This document shows positions 34,351-48,100 of a stretch of DNA of 64,000 nucleotides, one piece after another. Position numbers and translations under genes: made by a program. This DNA is from Epinephelus fuscoguttatus (lineage: Eukaryota; Chordata; Actinopteri; Perciformes; Serranidae): NCBI RefSeq assembly GCF_011397635.1, contig NC_064771.1:13331379-13395378 (forward strand). The letters run 5' to 3'. Each line of letters opens with the position of its first letter. The stretch's first letter is position 1. A model generated the notes under the pieces. The model made no database searches. It worked only from the letters and a program-made list of their open reading frames with translations, and was not told the DNA's origin.

Positions 34351-35041
34351 TTCCCTGGGGCATGGAAATAACACATTGGAATTCTTACTTTAGGTGGTGT
34401 TTCCATTTAAGTTCAAATATCTCCAGCGAGGAAGCTGTGAACAAGAAAAGAATGACCATGAACACTTACATAAAAATATGTATATTTTCCATTTTAAATG
34501 TAAAGGAGGGTAAGATGTGTCAATGTTGTATCACCCTGTTAAAATGACAGGGAATACACAGACACATAGAGGCTAAACCTGAGCAAATTGGTGTGTTTTT
34601 TTCAAAAACACGGCAATAAGCAACTTGATAAGAAATGTCCCACAAATTGCGCCCCCCCCCCAAAAAACCCCAAACAAAAAACAAACAAATAAACAAAAAA
34701 CAATACAAAACAAACAAAAAATATTACTACTACTGCTAATGATAGTAATAAAATAATAATTATTAAATGGATTTAGAAAATACTTAGATTTAAAAAATAG
34801 GGAAAAAAGAAAAAGATGGGGGAAAACTATATCAATTATAGTAATTATTAATACATTTTTATTAATTATGTTACAGAAATATTATAATTTGATAATGTTT
34901 GGAATACAATGATTAATGCTCTTGTAAAGAAATAGGAATGTTTACTCATCTTGTCTGCCTTTTCTTTTCCCCTCCATTCAAGGTCAGTTGAGTGGAAAAT
35001 GGATAATAAGACTCATCTGTAATGTGTGTGGCTGTGTGTGT

Positions 35042-35086
<45 letters not shown>

Positions 35087-35600
35087 TGGAGTCTATGTGT
35101 GTATGGATGGGTGAGAGTGTATAGATAGCTTGGTGTGTGATTGTGTATCTCTAGGCTTATGCTAAGATACGCATGTATATTTGTAATGCATTTGTACTTT
35201 GTATTATATTGTCTCTGTTTTGTCTTCTATGTGTGTTATGATTTTTCTCTTGTGAAAAATGAAAAACAATAAAAAAAAATAAAATAATTATACAAAAAAA
35301 GAATTATTATAATTTCTTTTAGCATTCTCTCTTGGTTATTTCCTTGATTTCCTTGTTTGTCATTGTTCTTTTTGTTTTATTTTATTTATTATTTATTTTT
35401 ATTTTATTTATTGTATTTATTTGACTTATTTATTATATTTATTTTTTTATTTTGTATTTATTCTTTACCTAAATTTTCTTGTTTTTCTTTCTACTATTTT
35501 CTTGCTTAATTCTTTCTTTTTTTTGGGTCATTTCGTATTTCGTTTCTCATTGCCTTCTTCCAATGTTTTTTTTTTTAAGAAATAAAGCCAATTTGCTGAG
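34351..35600. repeat. Low-complexity AT-rich spacer with (TG)n
   Basis: Contains a C/A-rich run (34650-34715), ATTATTA-rich stretches, a (TG)n microsatellite at 35045-35085 and a T/A run of TTTATTTATT type (35370-35470). No gene is seen. Confidence 0.8.
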
Positions 35601-36125
35601 GTCTCAAAAAGATGAGAGGCTATTTTAGTTTTGTAGTTCCACAACACGTTTACAAAAAAGACTACAACTCCCACAAGGCCTTTCCTATCATATGATAGCT
35701 GTGTGTTTTGTCATGTGACCTTGACACCGCTCAGTCAGTACTCGGTTTCCCTTTTCGCAGTGCCACAGGCTCCAAACTGAAAACACTTCAGTCCTCCTCA
35801 CAACGGACCTCCACATTTTACACGTATGACTTCACGGCTGTGAAAATAAACTCCGGCTCGTGCTCAGTTGAGTTTATCTGCGTGTCAGGCTCCGTACAAC
35901 TCCTCCATGTCCCACTGTGGTAGACTCACAGCCCCAGCGGCTCCCCGGCAGGCCTCTCTGTTCACCGTGTGAGCATCAGTCCTCACGCCGCGGTTGGGTG
36001 GGTCCAGCTCGGCCACAGAGGCAGCATGGGCCCGGTGCATCGCTAGCCTCCGCTCTGAAAGCTATCGCACCGGTGGAAAACAGTTTTAGCTTGGATGTCA
36101 CTGCTACCGGAGTTTGTCTGTCAGA
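35601..36125 (+). promoter_or_regulatory. snx29 promoter and 5' UTR region
   Basis: GC content and CpG frequency rise from about 35720 to 36130, ending at the snx29 start codon. The short frames here are not family-like. I take this as promoter and leader; the transcription start is not defined. Confidence 0.5.
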
Positions 36126-39100
36126 ATGAACGGTGAGTTTTGTTGTGTCATCACTCTCCCACAGAAACACAACATGTCTAATGATGCATGCAAGAGGAGG
36201 CTCAGTCACTTGTTAGTGCTCTCTGTGTCCAGACAGTAAGTTGGGGATTTCTGCTGACATGTTAACTGCACTGCAGCCACTTCCCTAATGTTATTATCCA
36301 GCAAATGGCCATTATGGTCTGTCAAACATTAGTGAGTTAGTGGATCAAAGAGAAAATGAAAGCATTTCAACAGCAGTCAACTGCAAACTGGAAAACACAT
36401 GAGAGTTTGCCAAGTTAACATGAGAAGCAGTCATGGTGAGGGTGTAAGCAGCCTTGAGTTTACACAATTGTACTTAGGACAAGCTCATGTAAACATATGG
36501 GTGGAGTAAAGTGACTGCTCCTGCTTCCACCCGTCTACAGCTGTTTAGATGCCCTTCAGCAAAGCACATGGCTGGGTTGACAGCTTGTACAAGATTGTCA
36601 GAGAACTAAAAAACTCCTGTTTTTACATCTACAAAAATATATAACAATATAATCAGAGAAATCCTTAACAGTAAACATTAAAATACCAGATTGTGTCACT
36701 GCAGTTGCTAATATGAATGGATTACTGAATGAGCCTACCAGGCACAGATCCAGTGGCCCAAAGTGTCAGGGGCCCCCCTTGGCCTTCACCTGCAAAATGT
36801 CAGTGAAATAGACATGTACCAATCAAGGAAAGACTCAAAATGAACACAAAAAGATGCAAAGGAACTGCAAAGAGGCACAAAATATCTACTGAAAGGGGCA
36901 AAAAAAGACACAAAATGACCCAAGAAACCCACAAAATTACTTCAAAGAGACACAAAAAACTACAAAATATGCTTCAGGACTACATAGAGAAGCAAAACAA
37001 CAACAAAAAAACCCAACACAAAATCTGTGTTTATTGCACCTATGTAGGAGAGGTGGTGGGTCCTTTTGCATATCTGTGCCCAGATCTGTGTTTCTCACAA
37101 TCTGCCCTTGCTAACATGATGAATTAATCATTTGTCATGTCAATAAAATGTCAGCAAATGGTGAAGCATGTCCATCACTGTGCCCTCAGAGGCTTAAAGC
37201 TACTCTTACCTTTCTTGCATTTCACACAGCACTTAGAAAAAACATCCACAACTCCCGCCTCCCTCCAAAGACCTACTCCTCCCCTCCTCCTTTACGTCCT
37301 CATTATGTCTGTGATAGACGTAGGGGTTGGCAAGGTAACGTTAGATGCACGTAAGAGGAGGGCGAGTGTAACGTTACAAATGCAATCCCGGAGTTTTAAA
37401 ACTCAACCAGAGTCAGTGATGACTGATGAGTTTCAGAATAAGGTTACAGTGCTAACGTTAGATAGTAGCGTTAATGTTACTAGTAAGTGGAAACGCACAA
37501 GGAAGATAACGTTAATGTTTCAGAGGCTATGCTACAGTAGGCTAACGTTAGCTATTAGCAACTGGATGCTGTGTTGTCATATAATGGCCTACACTGTCAA
37601 ACACAACCCCCAAGTTTTGAAACTTCTCCGGGGTCAGTGATGACTGATGAGTTTTATAATATAATGTAAACGCTAACGTTAGATAGTACTGGTGACTGGC
37701 AACAAACAAGGAAGATAATACAGAGGCTCAGGCAACGTTAGGCAACAGTAGGCTAACTGTTAGCAACTGGATGCTGTGTTGTCATATATAACATTATAGC
37801 TTATGTTATATTAGAGGGGGGAAGATGTTAATGCAAGCGGTTACGTCCGTCAGAGGCCTCCACGTGGGGAAGACAGACAGGACGCTTGGCCAATCATTGT
37901 ATTCGGTCCGAATGCAATGATTGGCCGGAGTTTTCTTAGAACCATATGAGAATGGTATAATTAAGAGTTTTTATCTCTGATGGAATTCACTTACATTTTA
38001 TCGTGCCATCAGCTTATTAATAGCATTTTAACCTAAACAAAGAAAAGCGTACAATTTCCAGGAAGGTAAGTGTTGCTTTAAGTGATGCCTTCAGATGTCT
38101 GACCCACAGTCTATGCTATTTATAATAATATCAAAAAGAGAAAAACAGCAGATCTTCCCAGTGAAGAAGCTGGAACCCCAATTATTTTACCAAAATTGTT
38201 TCAGATTGTTTTTCTGTACATTGTTTAACGTAATGTTATTGTAACTTTGTAACAGACTCATCATAGAAGGTCACTATAGACATACTATAACAAAAACAGA
38301 GAGGTACATACAACATACCTAAGCAGCCAAATGTATTTATTTATTGGTTTATTTATCAGGGACTCAGTCTGTGTGTTTGTTTATGTGCTGGATTGTAATA
38401 CAGGTGAGATTTTTCATGCTGTAGTGATTCACAAAAAAAGGTTTCTCCCTTATAAACACACTATGTTCATAATCAGTCTGTGATAGCCACGGCTTTCTTC
38501 AGCAGTTCATTTCCTCCCTCTCCTCTCTGGCATGCATAATTAATACAGGAACAAGCAACGACCGGGTAATTGATTTTCTTAATCCACCAACAAACCAAAT
38601 TTGGGTCATTTCCTGTGTTTGTCTGTTTCCATCTGCAGGCACTCAGCAGAGTGATACAAAGAGACAGAACCTCCTGGAGAGGCTGCTGGATGCTGTCAAA
38701 CAGGTGAGTCACCCCATGTCTTCACAGTCTGTAACATGGGAGACAACATAGTACCAAACTTTATTGAAAAATCTGCTAGGGCCTTTGCATGGTCAAGAAA
38801 TCAGCTCACCTCAGAAGCTTGTAATGTTGGGAATAATCTTTATACTGGAACAAGGAAATTATTTAATACTGGTTTGTGGTTTCAGAATACCTTCTAGTTC
38901 CTTTATCTACCGTGTACAATTCGAGGAAGTAAAACTGAGTGTTATATATAACTTTTACAAGTTGATCTTTTGATGAATTGAGTGCAAATGTTGTGTGAAG
39001 AAGTACTATGCCCAAATAATCAGGCTTGACCTTACTAAACTCCACGTAGTTCCTGTTCAATCCTGACCTGAGCTTGACCCATGGCAGCAGATCTGGGCCA

Positions 39101-42100
39101 GATCACGATTAAGAACCCAAACTTCCTCGTGAACAATGAATAAATAAACTGAAAACGCTTATTACATGCCAAAGTCAACTGTGATCTTTTAAATGTGGTA
39201 ACAGACGTTTGTGGCAACACAGTCCATACATTATACGTGCATTACACAGGCTATAAGGTCAGCAATTTAAAAAAAAAACAAAAAAAAACAACTGGTGAGA
39301 TTCATGCCCGAGGAAATTTTGAGAAATTTCAGCCCACTCAGGTTTGGACAGACACCAACAAGTAGAATTTCAGTGGTTTCAAAAAGTCTGTGAATAGGGA
39401 AAGGAATTGATAAGATTTTGTTCTGGTCCTGTTGTTTATCAGTTACCTTGTTGATTCTTGATCAATTTTTTTGTGTGGAAATAAAGTAGGCCTACACAGG
39501 TTTTCAACATCAACACAGCTGTTTTATAATCTCTGTGTCTGGACACAGTGTAGCCGTTTGACGAGATTAAAACAGAGGATATTTACCCACGGTAATGGAC
39601 GTGCTGCTCGGTTGGGAAGCACTAGAGTGCCAAATACATGCCATTCAGCCCATGTTGCGTAGAATGATGATACTTGAAATCTGACATATTACAGACATTA
39701 CAAGCAGCATTTGTCCATGCTTTGAACTGTTTCTTTCTCTTGGCCTTGACTCCTTATTGTTGCCAGTTTCAAGCAGCATAGACGCATGAGTATAATGTCA
39801 TCGTTTTGCAGTTCGGAACTGTCCGAAAAACATGTTGGCATTGATATAAGGAATTGATAAGCTCCGAGGCATACAATCTAATGAATTGGACAATGTGTAA
39901 CCAGTTCTCGGATTCCTATCCCTATTGATGTTTCTTTTTTTTTGTTTTGCTATTGTGCAAGGGAACATATCATTTACTGATGTGGTTTGACAGGATGTCC
40001 ATACATAGAGGGAAACAAACAGAAAGTAGGGACTATGTGTACAGAAGTGTGGCTGGCCTGTACTATGTATGATATGAACATTTAAAAAAAAAAAAAGAAA
40101 ACTTGAGCCACTCAGTCAGGGATATCCTCACAAATACAAAGCAACAAACAAACATAATACATACACACAGAGTGGGTAGAGGGTGTACTGTTGGGTATAC
40201 TTGTCAGTCCATTACAATCCACTACTCTTGAGGTACTCGAGTACGGGGCTTCAGGTTCTGACGAATATTTGAGTCTTATTCTTATTAGAGAACCGTAACC
40301 TTTCTAAGTACAATACATTCATCAAATCTGTTATCCACACATCATATTTTGGTGCACAGTCTGACTTCCACATAAGAAGAATAAGTTTGATTGCCGTAGG
40401 TAACACAGTCATGTCACCTCGGACAGCGACGAGTGGTTTAAGTTCCCAGTTCTTCTCAAAGGCTTTAGAGAAACACTGATGTACACTCAGTTAAGGTTTT
40501 AACAGGAAATGAAAACTGAGATCAGTGCGTGCATCAGAGACATTTTTAACCCTAAAGATTAAAAAGAGCCTGAAGTAACAGAGCCATAAGCTTCCAAATA
40601 GAGGCTTCTCATGATGTGTCAATGCAGGCTTTGCTCCTAACTTACCAGCTATTAGCCAAATGATAGGCTGCTAGGTCACATACATCAGTACTGTTTATAA
40701 AGAGACTGTGTTTATTCTGTGGCTACTTGAGCGATTTAGGCCCCTTGAAGTCTTAGAAATGTGCTCACTGTGCAGTGTGCACTGGAGTAAAGTTTGAACC
40801 TGGCAGGCAAACATTGGAGAAAGAGATATTTCATAGGCGGCTATTATCATTCCCTTCATATCTTTCCAGTGCCAAATCCGCTTTGGAGGAAGAAAGGAGA
40901 TTGCCACGGACTCAGACAGCAGGTAAGAGAAGCTGCCTGTTACCAGGAAATTCTTAAGTTATATATCTGTGTTTATTTAGCACCCAGGAGGCTGTTTGAT
41001 TCGTGTGCGTAGTTCCAGGGGACTTGATGGGGTGGTGCTTTAAGCTCTGGTATCTTAACCTTCTGCCTCCTCTGTACAGTGAGCTGGCGATATGCCCAGC
41101 TTGAGGATCGATGTCTTTCCTCTACTATGTAATAAATGACCTTATTTTTCGGGGGTTGAGAGCTTTACAATATTTTCCTTAAAATATAAGCAATAAGAAT
41201 GTGTTTATGACAAAAAGGAAAAATGGGGTATGTATGAAAAATTATGTATCAATCTTGTTTCATTAGAGCTTTATGCTGTCAATATTTCATCAAAATTTCA
41301 TATCCTGTGCTGCTCAGGTCTTTTTTTTAAGGATTGTAGCTACAGTTTTTAGACACAAGTTACCATTTACTGTCTTGTTGATAAAGGGTTCTTCAGTGGA
41401 ATTATAAATAATCGTATGATGAAGCATATATTCATATTCAGAAAACATGATCGTGGACTGTTTGGAACCTAGTGGTTCATCTTTTATCCGAAACTCTAAA
41501 TAATTATACTTCTATCAGGTTTTAAAGTGTGCCCATAAATTTAAGTGGCATATAAACATTTAAGGGGTTCACATACTCCACTAAGTATCTTGTCTTGGTC
41601 TCTGCAGGGTGATCTGTCTGTGTGCCCAGTTTGAAGCAGTGCTGCAACATGGTCTGAGGAAGAGCCGAGGTCTGGCTCTCACCGCTGCCGCTCTCAAGCA
41701 GGCTGCAGGCTTCAGCTCCAAAACTGAAGCAGGTACGGTGCTTAACTGGCTGCATGGTCTGCTAAACTCGGGTCTAGAGTCAAAAATCAAGGCAGCAACT
41801 TGACTTTAGCCTCCAGCCTTTACCTTGGAAAAAGCAGAGCTGGGAATGCTAACCTTGCTACAGGGGAGCTTGGCTTGTTATTTTAAAAGTCATGGAGGAT
41901 TGGAGGACACAGGTGTGTCACCAGAAAGCTCAGAGCTGTAGGATAACCACATGCACACACATACACACAGACACACAACCTGGCTGTGAGACCAGATGGT
42001 TAGACTACAGACAGGCTACAGTTCAAAATTACATGCACAGGAAGGTCTCTGCCTCCCTGTGTCACTCTCCCAGTTGTGCTCACCTGTCTGTCTTTAAACC

Positions 42101-45100
42101 TCTGTGTCTTTGTGTCTCTCTGTGGTGGGCGGCACACCTGCTGCGGCATGTCACTCATAAAAAGTACATGTTGCCATTATAAATGCATGTTGTGTGCTCG
42201 AGCATTATTCAGACACACAGACGTTTGTTTTAAATTCCAGTCGACATCCTAGAGATGCCAAACAGCCTATGGCATGCTGAACCATGGGGAGATGAAATGA
42301 GAGCTGGTAAATGCAGAAGACATCTGGGATATTGATGTAATGGTGCAGCCATAAAAAGACAACTTGGCTGAATATTTCATTCAATATAATATAATTAATA
42401 TAGCTGTTATGAATAGTTGGAATATGCAGATAGATAATATAGCTGTTCTGTATATTATCTATCTGCATATTCCAACTATTCATAACAGCTATATTAATTA
42501 TAGCTGTTATGCATACTGTATATTATCTATCTGCATATTCCAACTATTCATAACAGCTATAATTAATATAGCTGTTATGAATAGTTGGAATATGCAGATA
42601 GATAATATACAGTATGTGATACAGTTGCACAAATAGGTAACCTCCTTTTTCCCTCTTCTTATTTTCAGGCTTCTTTTTTGACATTTAATTGAAATGTTTT
42701 GCAAGAAAGGAGTCTTTAGCTGTCTTTATCCCACAAGTTTCTTATTTTTATTTGTTGCTGCTGAGATTAGCGCTCTAATGCAGTTGTTCCCAACCTTATT
42801 TGTCGAGATGAATTGAGTACCCCTGCACTGACATCACCCATCATGTTACAAATCTGTGAATTTAAATTAATTTTGAACTGGATATTATTTAACTACTGAT
42901 GATATCAAAGTTTATATAATAGTGGAGGTTACGATGAAATTTCCATACAGTTGAACTGTCAATGTTTAGGTTGGTTTGGTTAAGTTTGCATTTGTAATTT
43001 TACCACATGGTGTGGCAGAAACTGCACGTTTTAATTATGAATCTATTTATTCATTACCTTTTGCTAACTATTTCAACCATTTATTAATTACTTTCGCTTA
43101 GTCTCGCCACCAGACAATCAGAGATCTCCGCCTTCTGATAGTCTGGGGACACTCCTTTCTAAAGTGTGTTTAACACACCGGCGAAAACGGCCGGCAACAA
43201 AGCAACGCCTCTTGCATTTTTGGAAAGGACACGCCTTCTCGGAAATGTGCGCTCCTCCTTTTCTCGTCCGCAAGGAAACAAACACACAGAGAGCTTGAAA
43301 ATGGATGCCGAGAGATTTAACTCCGTTTTATCAAACGTGTGCTCATCCGTGTTAGCTGTCCCTGTCAGCTGCAGCCACTGATGCTTTCTAGACATCGTGA
43401 TTTCCCAAAACTGAATAAATACCACACATAGCAACACAAAACTGCTTTGCTAGCTCAATCATGTTGTAACTAAGATATCCGCTGGAAAAGATATTTTTTA
43501 ATGGACCGTTTAATGAGTTATTACCTATTACAGACACTGCTAATGGCTAACGGCTAACGGTTAGCCCAGCTAAACGTGCACACAGAAATAGTAATGTTTG
43601 TTCAATCATTGTGTTTATAGACTTTACAAACATCGGATTAGTCCAAACGGTGATACAGTGATGTGAAAAATGTGATATATAGGCTATATATGTATAGCTT
43701 AAAGCTCTGCTGGTTTTCTACCCGGAAGTATTTGTAAACAACAAGGCGATTCCCTCTATAGTCCGGCCGGACGGATGAGTCATGGCCTTGTAAAAGATTA
43801 TGTTTGTTTCTTTTAGTTGGTGAGACTGTGTCGCCGCAAACGCGACAAACACCCACTAACTTTGACGGCATTTTCTGCGAGCACGGTGGAGCCATTTTGT
43901 ACCGCTACACATGTTTCTAGTGGGACTATGTTTACAAGCACAAGAGTTCAGCGAGCCGCCGCAGGACCGCCCTGCAGATTTACTATTGGTTCTGCAACAT
44001 AGGGAGTTTTTTTAAACTCTGAAATTGTATCCGCCCATCTAAACACAAAATCAGGGAGAAAGTCATCAGTCTTTAGTTAAGCAAAGCGTCTTAAGGCTGA
44101 ATTGTGAGTCTACTTTTCGCTAGTCCAACCATTTAGTCATTATACTAACTATGTTAGCAATTTTTCTGTTACTTTTTGCAAAATTTCAACCATTTATCTA
44201 TCAGCCAGTGCCTCTTTCAATAGTGCCACTTTTAGCTATTTCAACAATGTATTTCTTGTAGTAATGTCAACCGCATATTCATTATCCTATTTCAACCATT
44301 TATCCATCACTTTTAGCTAACTAACAATTAATTCGTTAGTTTTAGCTAACTATTTTAACCATTTACCCATGTAGCTGACTATTTCAACCATTTATCCATT
44401 AGTTTTAGCTAAGAACTTTGACCATTTATCCATTGAGCTATTTCAACCATTAACCCATTACTTTTAGCTAACTATTTCAATTGTTTATCCATTACCTTTA
44501 GCTAACTATTTCAATTGTTTACCCGTAAGTTATAGCTAATTATTTTAACCATTTATCCATTTAGCTATTTCAATAATTTAGTCATTAGTTTTAGCTAACT
44601 ACTTTAACCATTTATCCATACTTTTATTTATGTATTTCAACCATTTATCCATCCGCTTTAGCCAACTATTTTAACCATTTATCTATGTAGCTATGTAACT
44701 ATTGTAACCGTGTATCCATTTGTTTTAGCTAAGTATTTTTACCATTATCCATTTAGCTAACTATTTCAATAATTTCGTCATTAGTGTTAGCTAACTATTT
44801 TAACCATTTATCCATTACTTTAAGTATTTCAACCACTAATCATTCACTTTAGCTAACTATTGTAACGATTGTCCATTTAGCTAACTATTTCGAACATTTA
44901 ACCATTGGTTTTAGCTAACCATTTATCCATTTGTTTTAGCTAAGTATTTTAACCATTTATCAATTTGTTTTAGCTAACTAACCATTTATCCATTAGTTTT
45001 AGCAAATCATTTTAACCATTTATCCATTACTTTTATCTATGTATTTCAACCATTTATCCATTCGCTTTAGCCAACTATTTTAACCATTTATCCATTACTT

Positions 45101-48100
45101 CAAGCTAACTACTATTTTTTAGTCTATTTCTCCATTACATTTTGTTAACTATATTGCTTTTAGGTATTAATGTAAATTTTCCATTACTTCTTTTTGCAGC
45201 CATTCATCTGCTAACATTACTTTTTATTTTTATATTATATCATATATTTATATAGTTTATAATTTATTCAGCTAACTGTTTTTTATTGCTTCTCTGCTTG
45301 CTGACTATTTTTCATACACTGAGTTGCCACTTGTGCTGTAGGTGTTGTAGTTCATTCAATATATGGACACATAAATCGAACTGTAATTTCTATTTTTATC
45401 AAATTATGAGCTGCAGAAGTACCCCTAGGGGTAAAGTGCCCCTGACTGGGAGTCTCTGCTGTATCTACATGAGCAAATGAACAGTATGAGAAGCTTAAAG
45501 ATTCAGTTTTATTTGCAGCCATCAGAGCTTATAAAGATATTACAGACATTAGTTTCACATTATACTAAATTGTTTCTACTGTGTCCTATTTAGTAACCTC
45601 ATGGCTATTAATTCCAGATGGAGGGAAAATGCATGACTTCTGTAATGGCTACCACGTCATAACCATTAGCATTTCTGACGTTTTCCTGTATTTCACAGTC
45701 AATTAGCAGAAAGGATTGTGGCTGAACTCATGGATTTGGAGCTCCCTAATGAAGTCAAGCCCTCTGACAAAGCCAGAAATAGCAGCCATAATTTTAACAC
45801 ATTGTTCTGAGGTTATATGCTAATCGTATGCATTACACTCATTCCTATTAATTACCACACCTCAGAAAACTTTACATTGAAATAGACCCACATAAGTTTT
45901 TTGTCTTTTATCTGTGTTATGTGTTAAAGAAAAGAATAAAATTGTTTGTGTTGTGGAGAGGTGACAGTTGGGAGGTGAGGTTGGTGCTGTCTGAAAGAAG
46001 GTGTGGATATTTGTTAATGAGACAATGTGCTGACTCTCAAGACTCTTGAGCTGTTTTTGCCACTGCTTCGCTGACCTGCTGAACCTCCTGTGTAACTCAA
46101 GAACAGTTGTTTTTCCACAAATGAGGTAGAACTGATTCTCTCCTTCTTTGTCTCTTTTCTACTTCCTCTCTTTCTCTTCTTCCTTGCTCTTTTTATCCCC
46201 CCACCAGAGCTGACTTTCTGGTTCTACGTGAAGGAACATCTGAACCGCCATGAGCTCCAGCGGTTCTACTCTCTACGTCACATCTCCTCAGAGCTGGGCC
46301 GAGGTCGTGCCTGGCTGCGCTGCGCTCTCAACGAGCACTCACTGGAGCGCTACCTGCACACACTGCTGGCTGACCGCCCACGCCTGGGGTAAGTACATTG
46401 TATGTGTGTGCGTGTGTGGCTTCTGTATGATTTCTTTTTTACTTTCACAACACTTTCAAAAACATTTCCAGTTTCATAAAACAAAGCTAATTAAATGTAT
46501 GCATATCACTGTGATCTTGCATGCATGCTCTTTTCATACATTACACTGAAACTCCAGAACCCATTCACCTCCACAGTTATGCTCTTACATCTGCTCAGGT
46601 ATGCAGGGCTTTCTTCTCTTTGTCTTGATAAGAGATATTACTTCACCTCTTCTCTGTCTTCTAGAACTTACTATGAAGAGTGGGCTTTTATTCTTGATGA
46701 AGAGAGAGCAAGTATGCTCCCCACCATGGCTGCAGGTGAGTTTTTGTTTTAATGTTGCAGGCAATATAGTGCTACTAGAATGAGTCCTAAACCCGGAAAT
46801 GAGTTGGCATTTTAGCATTCCCGGTTCTCTTGTCTTGAGGTCAGTGTTTTTTTTGTTTTTTTTTTAAATGGATTTTTGGTTTAATGCCTGGAATAAGGCC
46901 TGTGGTTACCACAAGCTGAAGAGACTTTCACGTTTTGTTCTACAACATAAAATATGTCAGTAAATACCCCACTTGTGAATTATAAAGTTTTTAGGTGCCT
47001 TAAAAAAGGCTATTGCTAACACGTGGCTAAATGAGACTACAGAGGACTATGTTATCATGCTAAACACGGCTTTACAGGTGTGGTAGCGACATTGAGTCAT
47101 GCAGCTGAAGTAGTTTGTATAATGCCTAACATTAGTGTTTTACTTCTGGCAATTGCATTTGTGCTTCAAAAATTCCATAAGTGTTGTTCATTTATAAAGA
47201 TTATCTTGCTGAACAAAACAAGTATGCAAGGATGATAAACTTGTGTTTGCTACAGAGCTTATTTTCTGCAATAATACAAAAATCCAGTGGAAAAATCACA
47301 TTGTCTTTTTGACGAGGGAACCAGGGCAATGCTAACTTTGGCTTCAGCCTGCAAGAAAATGTCAGCCCTGCAGCACTCTATTATGGATAAACCAGACTGT
47401 AGCAGGGACATGCTAGTGCTGTAGCTAAATGTTAGCATTATTGTAATTTGAAATGCCACCCGAAGAGAAGTGAACACCTTTTAACATGCTAACTTTGCAT
47501 GTTATGCTAACATAGCATGCTAATACGGTTAGCAGTTAGTGTTGTGTTCTAATGTTAGTGTAGTGTAACTGTAGCATAAACATAGCATGATATCATGGTA
47601 ATTTTAGCATACTGAAATGCATTCAGTTGGCATAAAATGTTGCAGTTAATTTGTTAGCACTTAGCATGCATTTTAGCAGTAAGTTTAAAAGGCCCAGTGT
47701 GAAGGTTTAAAGGGAATCCATGGCAGAAATGGTATATAATATTTATAACTATGTCTTTATTATATTATAATCATCTTAAAATAAAAGTCTGTGTTTTCAC
47801 TACATTAGAATGAGCCATTTTCTCTCCTATGAAGTCTGCCATGTTGTTTCTACCGTAGCCCAGAACAGACAAATCAAACACTGGCTCTAGGTAGGGCCAC
47901 TCGCATTTTTTGTGTCAACCACTATAGTTCTCCTACATGCTTCAGTTCTGCAACCTCACCGCTAGATGCCACTTAGTCCTACACACTAGACCTTTTAATG
48001 GATTCATGTCTGGCCAGTGTACATAGGGTCGTGTCCCCATGTTTTATCCATACAGAAATTGAATCTTGTGGTGTGTAATAAGCATTACAGCCTCACTTTC

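Larger units (their letters stand above)
42781..45461. mobile_element. hAT-like element carrying an internal minisatellite
   Basis: The left end CAGTTGTTCCCAACC with AGTACCCCTGCACTG and the right end AGTACCCCTAGGGG followed by CTGACTGGGAGTCTCTGCTG resemble the degenerate termini of fish hAT elements with the GTACCCC motif. The interior is a minisatellite (44117-45125 plus a short left part near 43030-43100) and one nested insertion (43104-44116). No convincing 8-bp duplication was found, so the outer edges are tentative. Confidence 0.5.

Noticed and set aside
36840-37640. Frames of 95 and 167 residues in snx29 intron 1
   Set aside because: The first is made of the ACACAAAATGAC repeat; the second overlaps the TAACGTTA duplication and resembles nothing I know.
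42205-42704. Several frames of 65-92 residues with repeated NSWNMQIDN
   Set aside because: They come from the palindrome arms read in different frames and are not proteins.
42773-45469. An 8-bp target duplication around the hAT-like element
   Set aside because: CTCTAATG and TATCTACA do not match well enough, so the element ends remain tentative.
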